Below are positions 1 to 6,590 of a stretch of DNA of 6,678 nucleotides, one piece after another. The position numbers were made by a program, and so were the translations under genes. Source of the DNA: Bacteroidales bacterium UBA3724 (GTDB taxonomy: Bacteria; Bacteroidota; Bacteroidia; Bacteroidales; P3); the NCBI GenBank assembly GCA_002371315.1, contig DFHL01000047.1, forward strand, positions 1 through 6,678. Direction: 5' to 3'. Position 1 is the first letter of the stretch. Every line of letters starts with the position of its first letter. Below the pieces are notes generated by a model, which was not told where the DNA came from, did not search any database, and saw only the letters and a program-made list of their open reading frames with translations.

Positions 1-21
1 ACTGTACAACGGACGGAGAAG

Positions 22-118
22 GTGTCTTAATGTACTGAGGATGTGCTGGTTAGTGCATAGTTTGTTGCACCGTGTGTCAGCGCGTGCCACATTGTGCCGC
101 GATGTGTCGCAGCGGGTC
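22..118. repeat. Degenerate tandem repeat, period about 10 bp
   Basis: A short GTGYC-like core (GRCAC on the other strand) recurs about every 10 bases. Cores such as TGTC, TGTAC, GTGC, TTGC, GTGTC, GTGCC, GTGCC, GTGTC and GGGTC end at about 26, 35, 46, 56, 68, 78, 88, 98, 108 and 118. The last six are exactly 10 bases apart; the earlier ones drift by 1-2 bases. The bases between cores vary. It lies just past the stop of the DUF4159 gene, in a stretch (1-144) with no convincing gene. A 10-base unit does not preserve a reading frame, so it is unlikely to be coding. Function is unknown; the spacing is close to one turn of the DNA helix, but whether that matters is inference. Confidence 0.5.
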
Positions 119-144
119 GGAAAATCGTGATGGAGGCTGGTTTT

Positions 145-798
145 TCAGTTTGTGAAGGCGTAGCGCACGATGTTTTCGCCCATTTTGAGGGCCTTGAGGC
201 GCGTCTCCTGGCTGTCGTTATGGACGTCCTGGTCCTCCCATCCGTCGCCGAGGTCGCACTCCCAGCTGAAGAAGCAGACCAGGCGCCCCTCCCAGATGAG
301 GCCGAAGCCCTTGGGGGGCTTGTTGTCGTGCTCGTGGATTTTGGGCAGCCCGTTGGGGAAGTCGTACTTCTGGTGATAGATGGGGTGGCTGAACGGCAGC
401 TCGACGAAGTCCAGCTCGGGGAAGACTTTCTTCATCTGCGGCACGATGAATTCGCGCAGGCCGTAGTTGTCGTCGATGTGCAGGAAGCCGCCGCCAATCA
501 GGTAGTTGCGCAGGTTCTGCGCCTCCTGGCTGCTGAAGACGACGTTGCCGTGGCCGGTAAGGTGGAGGAAGGGATAGTTGAATATTTCGCTGCTGCCGAC
601 GTCGACGGTGGCGTACTTGGGGTCGAGGTTCATATTGGCGTCGGCGTTGCAGAAGGCGGTCAGGTTGGTCAGCGAGGTGGGGTTGGCGTACCAGTCGCCA
701 CCGCCGCCGTATTTGAGCAGGGCCAGCTGGGTCTGGGCGAATGACGGCTGAAGGCCGAGTGCTGACAGCAGTAAGATAATCAGGGATATACGTTTCAT
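145..798 (-). CDS. Exported DUF4159 domain protein
   Basis: A 217-residue protein with a signal peptide: Lys2-Arg3, a hydrophobic core at residues 4-16, and a likely cleavage after Ala21 (SFA|Q). There is no lipobox cysteine, so it is probably a soluble periplasmic protein. The mature part resembles the DUF4159 family, whose fold is related to class I glutamine-amidotransferase/ThuA-like domains. Visible blocks are LALLKYGGGGDWY (25-37), FLHLTGHG (77-84), GGGFLHIDD (102-110), FSHPIY (136-141) and the C-terminal NDSQETRLKALKMGENIVRYA. I see no Cys-His-Glu amidotransferase triad, so no enzymatic role is claimed. In other bacteria DUF4159 domains are often found with BatA/MoxR-type envelope genes (family knowledge). 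Start: ATG directly before the signal peptide; no Shine-Dalgarno sequence is visible. It lies 131 bases after rsmE in the same direction with no TAnnTTTG promoter between, so co-transcription is plausible. The frame stays open after the TGA to the window edge. Confidence 0.88.
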   Translation of the reverse strand: MKRISLIILLLSALGLQPSFAQTQLALLKYGGGGDWYANPTSLTNLTAFCNADANMNLDPKYATVDVGSSEIFNYPFLHLTGHGNVVFSSQEAQNLRNYLIGGGFLHIDDNYGLREFIVPQMKKVFPELDFVELPFSHPIYHQKYDFPNGLPKIHEHDNKPPKGFGLIWEGRLVCFFSWECDLGDGWEDQDVHNDSQETRLKALKMGENIVRYAFTN

Positions 799-821
799 TT
801 TTTAGTTGCGGTTTTTTGTGG

Positions 822-875
822 GTTAGGCGGGTTAGGCGGATTAGGCAGGTTAGGCAGATTAGGCAGATTAGGCGG
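822..875. repeat. Tandem array of six 9-bp units, RTTAGGCRG
   Basis: Six head-to-tail copies of RTTAGGCRG, varying only at the purine positions 1 and 8. Units start at 822, 831, 840, 849, 858 and 867. The array sits 23 bases upstream of the DUF4159 start codon. If transcription runs from rsmE it would be in that gene's leader RNA, reading as CYGCCTAAY. No open frame of interest crosses it. It could be a slippage-prone intergenic repeat or a protein-binding array; nothing in the sequence decides between these. Confidence 0.9.
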
Positions 876-887
876 GTGTATTGTCTC

Positions 888-926
888 TTAACTTCCTTTA
901 ACTTCCTTTAACTTCTTTAACTCCCT
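888..926. repeat. Tandem array of four ~10-bp units, TTAACTTCCT
   Basis: Units are TTAACTTCCT (888-897), TTAACTTCCT (898-907), TTAACTTCT (908-916, one base shorter) and TTAACTCCCT (917-926). It begins 3 bases beyond the rsmE stop codon and is separated from the 9-bp array by about 12 bases. On the rsmE sense strand it reads as a purine-rich AGGAAGTTAA series, so each unit carries a Shine-Dalgarno-like AGGA or AGGG, except the shortened one. No start codon follows any of these at a useful distance, so this resemblance is probably incidental. I see no hairpin terminator for rsmE here. Confidence 0.88.
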
Positions 927-929
927 CTC

Positions 930-1628
930 TCAGTTGCTCAGGTTGAAAAAGGCTGTTGCGGCGAGGGCGGCGGTTTCGGTGCGGAGGCGGCAGTTGCCGA
1001 GGGTTACGGGGATGAAGCCCGAGTCGAGTGCGGAGCGGATCTCGTCGGGGCTGAAGTCGCCTTCGGGGCCGATGAGTATCAGGGCGTTGCTGCCGGGGCG
1101 GTAGGCGTCGCGCAGTGGCGTGCGGTGGTCGCCGTCGCAGTAGGCGATGAATTTCTGTCCGTCGAAGGGTGCCGCTATCAGCTCGGCGACGGGTGTCGGC
1201 TCGTCGATTGCGGGCAGGTAGGCTTTGAGCGACTGCTTGGCGGCGCTGACGGCAATCTTGTCGAGGCGCTCCTTCTTCAGGATGCAGCGCTCGGAATGGT
1301 CGCAGACGATGGGGGTGATGCGGTCGATGCCCATTTCGACGGCCTTTTCGACCAGCCATTCGATGCGGGCGGTGTTCTTGGTGGGTGCCACGGCGAGGTG
1401 GAGGCTGTAGGGCCGCCGGCCGTAGCCTTCGGTGCGCTCGACGACCTCGACGGTGCAGGCCTTGGGGTGCGCGTCGAGGATGCGGCAGCGGCACATCGTG
1501 CCCCGACCGTCGGTCAGGGAAAGCTCGTCGCCGACAGACATCCGCAGCACCTTCACGCAGTGGCGCGACTCCTCTTCGCTGAGGGTGCAAATGTCTGATT
1601 CTATGTCTTCTGAAAAGAACAGTTGCAT
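930..1628 (-). CDS. rsmE: 16S rRNA (uracil-1498-N3)-methyltransferase RsmE
   Basis: A 232-residue cytoplasmic enzyme, close to the usual family length of about 230-250. RsmE uses S-adenosylmethionine to methylate N3 of U1498 in 16S rRNA of the 30S subunit. The N-terminal PUA-like RNA-binding domain spans roughly 1-70 and contains ESRHCVKVLRM (20-30), the typical 'H..VLR' motif. A SPOUT (trefoil-knot) domain fills the rest. Its signatures are WLVEKAVEMGIDRITP (about 90-106), KQSLKAYLP (about 136-144), the cofactor-binding IGPEGDF (186-192) and LGNCRLRTETA (210-220) in the knot. All expected motifs are present, so the gene looks intact. The start is the ATG whose product begins MQLFF, typical of Bacteroidota RsmE; a -7 promoter element lies 26 bases upstream. 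It is divergent from the large gene and followed in the same direction by the DUF4159 gene. Confidence 0.96.
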   Translation of the reverse strand: MQLFFSEDIESDICTLSEEESRHCVKVLRMSVGDELSLTDGRGTMCRCRILDAHPKACTVEVVERTEGYGRRPYSLHLAVAPTKNTARIEWLVEKAVEMGIDRITPIVCDHSERCILKKERLDKIAVSAAKQSLKAYLPAIDEPTPVAELIAAPFDGQKFIAYCDGDHRTPLRDAYRPGSNALILIGPEGDFSPDEIRSALDSGFIPVTLGNCRLRTETAALAATAFFNLSN

Positions 1629-1653
1629 AAGGTCTGTTTGTGTTTTCCGGCTG

Positions 1654-1661
1654 CAAAAGTA
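1654..1661 (-). promoter_or_regulatory. Probable rsmE promoter, -7 element TACTTTTG
   Basis: On the minus strand the sequence is TACTTTTG, a perfect match to the Bacteroidota -7 consensus TAnnTTTG. Its 3' end is 25 bases before the rsmE ATG, giving a leader of roughly 20 bases. No TTTG is found at the expected 19-21 base spacing upstream, where the minus strand is A-rich, so the -33 element is weak or absent. The match extends to GTACTTTTGCA, also found at the tRNA promoter. Confidence 0.6.
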
Positions 1662-1703
1662 CGAAAAAATTCGGATTCATACTTTTTTTGGACTTTTGCC
1701 GTT

Positions 1704-1755
1704 AAAGGAGATGATTTTTTTTATGCAAAAACAAAATACGCTATATGAGAATTAG
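1704..1755 (+). promoter_or_regulatory. Leader with Shine-Dalgarno-like AAAGGAG and 10-codon mini-ORF
   Basis: AAAGGAG (1704-1710) is followed by ATGs at 1711 and 1723 that share one frame and end at TAG 1753-1755. From 1723 the peptide would be MQKQNTLYEN. That frame differs from the large gene, whose ATG at 1745 lies inside the mini-ORF, so the two overlap by 11 bases. The large gene has no Shine-Dalgarno sequence of its own, so ribosomes finishing the mini-ORF could re-initiate at 1745 (translational coupling); this is inference. Further upstream only imperfect -7 sequences are visible on the plus strand: TACTTTTTTTG (1680-1690, three extra Ts) and GACTTTTG (1691-1698). Neither has a correctly spaced TTTG, so the promoter of the large gene is unresolved. 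Confidence 0.3.
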
Positions 1756-4700
1756 ACATTTGATAGTGCTGGCGGTGCTGATGTGCATCCTGCCGACGGC
1801 GATGGCCCAGAAGAGCCGCATTACTGAGTTTACGCAGGCTGGCCTGCCTGCCGAGATGCAGGAATACCTGGAGCAGGCCACGAGCGACAAAGACAAGAAG
1901 GCCGAGGTGGGGCGCCTGATGCGCGATTTCGGCACGCGGTACGGTTCGCTGCAGGGCGCGCTGCAGGGTCGCGTGGTGGGCATCTGCAACACGGTGCTGA
2001 AACTGAAGGTGCGCCAGCATCCCGACGTGATGAACTTCATCTCGGTGTTCAACCAGATGACGGCCTCGTCGGCAGCCAATTTCGACCAGTGGCTGAGCTG
2101 TATCGAGTTTCTGCAGGCGCGCAACAAGAAGGTGAAGGATTTCACCGACTTTGTGGAGTTTACCGGCGGCCTGGTGTCGTCGCGCACGCTCTATGCGTCG
2201 CGCTCGTGCACGTGGCAGCTGCAGAAGGACTGCTCGTACAGCATTGTGTTTGAGGGTAATGAGATAAAGGTTGTTGTCGACAGTCCGGTGGAGCTCTACT
2301 ACAGTTCGGACCGCGACAACGGCACCATCTATGGCACCAAGGGCGTGTACCACTACCTTGACAACAAGTGGGTTGGCGACGGCGGCCGCCTGAACTGGGA
2401 CCGCACGGGCATTTCGAGCACCGTCTGCTGGGCCAACCTGAGGCGGTATGAGGCTGTGACCAAGTTCCCCAAGTTCATTGCCGACTCGGTGCAGTTCACC
2501 AACACCAACTATTTCAGCCAGCCCATCTACGGCCGCGTCGAGGAGGCGCTGAGCGCCAAGATGGAGCCCGAGAAGTACTCTTTCCCCAAGTTCCGCTCGT
2601 ATCAGAAGGACTTCAAGATGAAGGACATACTGCCCGGCGTGGACTATAGCGGCAGTTTTATGATGAACGGCTCGAAGTTCATCACCAGCGACACCAAGAA
2701 CCCCGCCACGCTGATTTTCTATCGCAACGGACAGCCGTTCATCACCGTCAATTCGGTCAAGTTCACCATCACCGCCAGCCGCATCGTGTCGGAGAACGCG
2801 GCGGTGAAGATTTTCATCGACGGCGACTCAATTTGCAACAACGGCATCACGGTGCGCTACCTGGCCCAGGAGAAGCAGGTGAGCCTAATCAACGACTCGA
2901 AGCGCAACTACTACAGCCCCTATTCCAATTCGTACCACAACCTGGATATGTATTGCGAATCAATCGTTTGGAAGATGAACGAGGACAAGCTGGACTTCGC
3001 GATGCTGGGTGCTTCGGGCGACCAGAGCTACTCGACCTTCGAGTCGAACAGCTACTACTCGGAGCGCAAGTTCCGCGAGATTCAGGGCATCGACCAGGTC
3101 AACCCCGTGTTGCGCGTGTATCGTTATATGCAGATGCGCGATATGACCTACGACTTCTATATGGACGAGTTTGCCCAGGCCATCAAGATGGACATAATGC
3201 AGGCCAAGTCGATGATCCACACGCTGGCCAAGTCGGGCCTTGTCTCCTACAACGAGGCGCAGGGCAAGATCTACGTCAACGACAAGCTGGTGGACTACGC
3301 CAAAGCCAGCGCCAAGAGCAAGGACTATGACTACGACGCACTTATCCTCGAGTCGTCGGCCAAGAACAACAACGCCGAACTCGACCTGTCGAGCAATGCG
3401 CTGAGCGTGCACGGCGTCGAGAAGTTCGTGCTCAGCGACAGCCAGCAGGTGGTCATCTATCCCAACAAGGGCGAGTTAGAGGTGCGTAAGAACCGCGACA
3501 TCAACTTCAACGGGCGCATCAACGCCGGCCGCTTCATCTTCTATGCCACCAACGCCACGTTCCTCTACGAGGCCTTCAAGCTCGACCTGCCGCAGGTGGA
3601 CTCGATGATTTTCTACGTCACGCAGTTCAACAATCCGCAGGAAGAGCATATCGTCTACACGCCGCTGCACAATCTGGTGGGCCACCTGCAGATAGACCAG
3701 GCCGACAACCACAGCGGCCTGAAGGAGGTGAAGGAGCAGTATCCTGTATTCACCAGCCTGAAAGACAGCTATGTCTACTACGACCGCAAGGATATCCACA
3801 ACGGCGCCTATGTGCGCGACCGCTTCTACTATACCATCCATCCCTTTGTGGTCAAGAATATGGTCGACTTTGTCACCGACAGCCTGAGTTTCAACGGCGT
3901 GCTGACCTCGGCGGGCATCTTCCCCGACATCGTCGAGCCCCTCAAGGTGCAGCCCGACTATTCGCTTGGCTTCGTCCGCAAGACGCCGCGTGGCGGATAC
4001 GATGCATACGGCGGCAAGGGCCACTTCACCAATACGCTCGACCTGAGCTATCGCGGCTTCAGGGCCCAGGGCCAGGTGGACTACCTGACCTCGGTGCTGC
4101 AGTCGAAGACCATATATTTTATGCCAGACTCGATGGTGGCCGTCAGCGACACCTTCTATGTCAAGGAGCAGGGCGTGTTCCCCGACATCCGCATCAACCG
4201 CGCTATGCAGCGCTGGTACCCCTATGCCGACTCGATGCGCGTGTCGCAGCTCCTCAACGGGCCCCAGTTCAAGATGTACCACGACGACGCCCTGCTGGCC
4301 GGCCACACGGTTCTGAAGCCGGAAGGTGCCTACGCTTCTGGCTCGGTGACCATCAAGGAGGGTACGCTCGAGTCGCTGCGCTTCGCGCTGCAGCCCAAGG
4401 ATATGTACAGCAACGTGACGGCCTTCACGCTGCGCTCGGAGGTGTATAACAACATCGCCTTCTATGCCACCGATATGAAGTCGCACACCGACTTCACCAA
4501 GCGGCGCGCCGACTTTGTGGCCAACGCCGACCTGGGCCGCACGCAGCTGCCGCTGCTGCAGTATGCCGCCTACGTCGACAAGTTCTCGTGGGAGATGGAC
4601 AAGAAGGAACTGGACCTCATCAACAGCAAGAGCGAGAGCAGCCAGGGTCTGGAAGGCCTGACGCTGCGCGAGCGTTTCCGCCATACGGAACAGCCGGGCG

Positions 4701-6301
4701 CGCTCTTTGTCTCGACCGACCCCACCAAGGACAGCCTCAACTTCCACGCCGTGCGTTCGACCTATCTCTACAATGCCGGTCAGCTGACTTGTCGCCAGGT
4801 GTTTACCGTCAACAGCGCCGATGCCGTCATCGCCCCGGGCGGCGACACGCTGCACATCAGCCGCGGCGGTGTCATCGACCTGATGAAGCATTCGCAGATA
4901 CTGGCCAACCGCGAAAACAAATACCATCTGATTTACGATGCCGATGTCATCCTTGACGGCGCCAAGAAGTACAGCGGCAAGGGCTATATCGACTATGTCG
5001 ACGTCGACAACAAGAAGCAGAAGATCTACCTGTCGTCCATCGCGCCCGACAACCGCGGTGTCTCGGTGGGCAACGGCTTTGTGCCCGACAGCGCCAACTT
5101 CACGCTCAACAGCGCCTTTGGCTTTGCCGGCAACGTGAGGGTGGAGGCCGACAAGGAACACTACTACTTCGACGGCGGCGTCCGCCTGCTGCACAAGTGC
5201 AACACGGCTGCGCAACTGGGCTTGCTGGCCTATTCCAGCTACCTCGACCCCAAGCAGATACTTGTCGCCGTGCCCGAAATACCGACCGACTGGAAGGGCA
5301 ACCGCATCACGGCTTCGATCCTTTTCGAAAAGGCCAATATGATGCCCTATCCGGCCTTCCTCACCGCCGAGCGCGCTGCCGACAACGAGCTGATGGGTGC
5401 CTACGGCTATGTGACGTATAACAATGACACAAAGGAATATATGATTGCTTCGGCCGAAAAGATTCAGGATCCCGACAATGTCGTCGGCCGCTACCTCACC
5501 CTCAACACGCAGACCTGCGAGATGAAGGGCGAGGGCCCGATCAATTTCAATGTCAAGCAGAACCTTGTCAGCCTCTTCTCGTATGGCACAGCTACCCTTG
5601 GCGGCAGCAAGGAGGGCGACATCGAAATCAGCAGTATTCTCGGTTTTACCTTCCCCATCGATGAAAAGGTGCTCGGCACTATGGCTCAGACCATTGCCGA
5701 CGACTTGCGCCTGTCGCCCTCGCAGCCTGCCAACGAGGCTACGCGCCGCGCGATGATCTATTATATGGGTCCCGAGGCTGGCGCCGAAGCCTACGCCAAC
5801 TATGTCAGCACGGGCTTCTACGACAAAATGCCCAAGGAGTTCGAGAGCACGCTGCTTATCGAAGGCATTGAGTGGACCTACGACCCGGCCCTTGGCTACC
5901 GCTACGATGGCGTTGCCTCGCTGGCTATGGTCGGCAAGAAGCAGCTGCACCTTTCGACGCGCGTCAAGGCCCAGATGTACCACAAAGGCAACGGCAACTT
6001 CCTGGTGCTCTACATCCAGGTGGCCTCCGACCACTGGTACTACTTCAACTACGAGTTCAACAGCCAGCAGATGCTCATCCAGAGCTCGGTGGGCGAATGG
6101 GTCGATATGATCAAAGCCCTGCCTGCCGACAAGCGCCACGTCAGCGGCAAGAGCGACCAGGGCGACTACCGCTACCGCATCTCGCCCAGCCGCAGCGAAG
6201 TGCCCAACTTCATCCTGCGTATGGGTGGCAACGCCAAGTCGGCCGACGATCCTGGCGACTGGGATGTCGACGAAGAGGATGTCATCGAGGGCGACGACTG
6301 A
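1745..6301 (+). CDS. Very large exported beta-rich protein of unknown function
   Basis: A 1518-residue protein. Residues 1-21 form a signal peptide (Arg2/Arg4, hydrophobic core 6-16, cleavage AMA|Q); Cys14 has no lipobox, so it is probably not a lipoprotein. About 23-150 is mostly helical. About 150-460 is beta-rich, with a Gly/Trp block near 197-222 (GTKGVYHYLDNKW...GDGGRLNWDRTG) and FESNSYYSERKFREIQGID near 437-455. Residues 473-525 look like a winged helix. About 540-1260 is a long run of beta strands, with blocks such as DSLSFNGVLTSAGIFP (from 712), GGKGHFTNTLDLSYRGF (from 756) and KYSGKGYIDYVDVDNKKQK (within 1058-1099), loosely like OstA/LptA- or AsmA-type strand repeats. From 1365 on, another beta-rich region follows, and 11 of the last 20 residues are acidic. 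There are no later membrane segments, and no type IX sorting domain is recognised. I believe it is a conserved uncharacterised Bacteroidota protein acting in the periplasm or at the outer membrane; no function is assigned. The gene has no frameshift and stands alone. Confidence 0.93.
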   Translation: MRIRHLIVLAVLMCILPTAMAQKSRITEFTQAGLPAEMQEYLEQATSDKDKKAEVGRLMRDFGTRYGSLQGALQGRVVGICNTVLKLKVRQHPDVMNFISVFNQMTASSAANFDQWLSCIEFLQARNKKVKDFTDFVEFTGGLVSSRTLYASRSCTWQLQKDCSYSIVFEGNEIKVVVDSPVELYYSSDRDNGTIYGTKGVYHYLDNKWVGDGGRLNWDRTGISSTVCWANLRRYEAVTKFPKFIADSVQFTNTNYFSQPIYGRVEEALSAKMEPEKYSFPKFRSYQKDFKMKDILPGVDYSGSFMMNGSKFITSDTKNPATLIFYRNGQPFITVNSVKFTITASRIVSENAAVKIFIDGDSICNNGITVRYLAQEKQVSLINDSKRNYYSPYSNSYHNLDMYCESIVWKMNEDKLDFAMLGASGDQSYSTFESNSYYSERKFREIQGIDQVNPVLRVYRYMQMRDMTYDFYMDEFAQAIKMDIMQAKSMIHTLAKSGLVSYNEAQGKIYVNDKLVDYAKASAKSKDYDYDALILESSAKNNNAELDLSSNALSVHGVEKFVLSDSQQVVIYPNKGELEVRKNRDINFNGRINAGRFIFYATNATFLYEAFKLDLPQVDSMIFYVTQFNNPQEEHIVYTPLHNLVGHLQIDQADNHSGLKEVKEQYPVFTSLKDSYVYYDRKDIHNGAYVRDRFYYTIHPFVVKNMVDFVTDSLSFNGVLTSAGIFPDIVEPLKVQPDYSLGFVRKTPRGGYDAYGGKGHFTNTLDLSYRGFRAQGQVDYLTSVLQSKTIYFMPDSMVAVSDTFYVKEQGVFPDIRINRAMQRWYPYADSMRVSQLLNGPQFKMYHDDALLAGHTVLKPEGAYASGSVTIKEGTLESLRFALQPKDMYSNVTAFTLRSEVYNNIAFYATDMKSHTDFTKRRADFVANADLGRTQLPLLQYAAYVDKFSWEMDKKELDLINSKSESSQGLEGLTLRERFRHTEQPGALFVSTDPTKDSLNFHAVRSTYLYNAGQLTCRQVFTVNSADAVIAPGGDTLHISRGGVIDLMKHSQILANRENKYHLIYDADVILDGAKKYSGKGYIDYVDVDNKKQKIYLSSIAPDNRGVSVGNGFVPDSANFTLNSAFGFAGNVRVEADKEHYYFDGGVRLLHKCNTAAQLGLLAYSSYLDPKQILVAVPEIPTDWKGNRITASILFEKANMMPYPAFLTAERAADNELMGAYGYVTYNNDTKEYMIASAEKIQDPDNVVGRYLTLNTQTCEMKGEGPINFNVKQNLVSLFSYGTATLGGSKEGDIEISSILGFTFPIDEKVLGTMAQTIADDLRLSPSQPANEATRRAMIYYMGPEAGAEAYANYVSTGFYDKMPKEFESTLLIEGIEWTYDPALGYRYDGVASLAMVGKKQLHLSTRVKAQMYHKGNGNFLVLYIQVASDHWYYFNYEFNSQQMLIQSSVGEWVDMIKALPADKRHVSGKSDQGDYRYRISPSRSEVPNFILRMGGNAKSADDPGDWDVDEEDVIEGDD

Positions 6302-6346
6302 TTTTTTTTGACCTCGATTTTTGCAAAATATCATTCCGAAATCTCA

Positions 6347-6386
6347 TTTTGCAGGATGCCCCCAAGGGTGTCCTGCAAAATTTTTT
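6347..6386 (+). terminator. Strong intrinsic terminator after the large gene
   Basis: The left arm at 6347-6361 (TTTTGCAGGATGCCC) pairs with 6366-6380 (GGGTGTCCTGCAAAA) around a CCAA loop. This gives a 15-bp stem with two G-U pairs and no mismatch, followed directly by six Ts (6381-6386). It lies 45 bases past the stop of the large gene and separates it from the tRNA promoter. The strand opposite the left arm lacks a long T tract, so it works mainly for plus-strand transcripts. Confidence 0.92.
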
Positions 6387-6451
6387 GCTACCGTATAGTG
6401 TTATTTTTTAGACTGTTCAGTATCTGTTGGTGAATAAAATGCAAAAATAAT

Positions 6452-6482
6452 TTTGTGTATTTCGGAAATTGTAGTACTTTTG
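6452..6482 (+). promoter_or_regulatory. Bacteroidota-type promoter of the tRNA-Leu operon
   Basis: TTTG at 6452-6455 (-33 element) and TACTTTTG at 6475-6482 (-7 element, consensus TAnnTTTG) are separated by 19 bases, the standard spacing for the Bacteroidota primary sigma factor. Transcription should begin near 6486-6491, leaving a leader of about 16-21 bases before the first tRNA base. The surrounding DNA is A/T-rich, as expected for a strong stable-RNA promoter. Confidence 0.85.
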
Positions 6483-6506
6483 CAACCGCTTTCGAGAGGA
6501 AAGAAT

Positions 6507-6590
6507 GCCCAGGTGGTGGAATTGGTAGACACGCTACTTTGAGGGGGTAGTGCCGATTCAGGCGTGCAAGTTCAAGTCTTGTCCTGGGCA
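6507..6590 (+). tRNA. tRNA-Leu, anticodon GAG
   Basis: A class II tRNA, complete. The acceptor stem GCCCAGG (6507-6513) pairs fully with CCTGGGC (6583-6589), with discriminator A at 6590, as needed for leucine identity. The D arm (6516-6532) contains AATTGGTAGA. The anticodon stem CTACT/GGTAG (6534-6538 and 6546-6550) encloses loop TTGAGGG, placing GAG at 6541-6543, which reads CUC and CUU codons. The long variable arm (6551-6565) has a GCC/GGC stem. The T arm (6566-6582) has loop TTCAAGT. The bases after the discriminator are CTA, so the CCA end is not encoded and must be added by the nucleotidyltransferase. A 61-base spacer with short inverted repeats separates it from the next tRNA. Confidence 0.97.

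Noticed and set aside
94..744. 216-codon plus-strand open frame opposite the DUF4159 gene
   Set aside because: Low-complexity Val/Ala/Glu/Gly product with no family resemblance; the opposite strand encodes a clear exported protein with conserved blocks.
822..926. CRISPR array
   Set aside because: Units are only 9-10 bp, directly adjacent with no unique spacers, and no cas genes are nearby.
898..1680. 260-codon minus-strand open frame overlapping rsmE
   Set aside because: An Arg/Pro/His-rich out-of-frame translation; the rsmE frame carries all family motifs, and this frame runs through the tandem repeat.
2833..3330. 165-codon plus-strand open frame inside the large gene, with an antisense partner at 2960-3412
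   Set aside because: Out-of-frame shadows with biased composition (Gln/Gly/Arg or Val/His/Leu) and no start signal or domain.
6302..6309. Run of eight Ts directly after the large gene's stop, as a possible terminator
   Set aside because: No stable hairpin is found just upstream; the real terminator is the 15-bp stem at 6347-6386.
3476..6334. 952-codon open frame on the minus strand, antisense to the large gene
   Set aside because: It is in a fixed frame opposite the real gene, rich in Val/Ala/Gly/His/Arg repeats, with no signal peptide or domain. It arises because the G/C-rich codon use avoids codons whose complements are stops.
6442..6449. Minus-strand TATTTTTG resembling a -7 element
   Set aside because: No TTTG at the right spacing and no gene downstream on that strand; likely chance in A/T-rich DNA.
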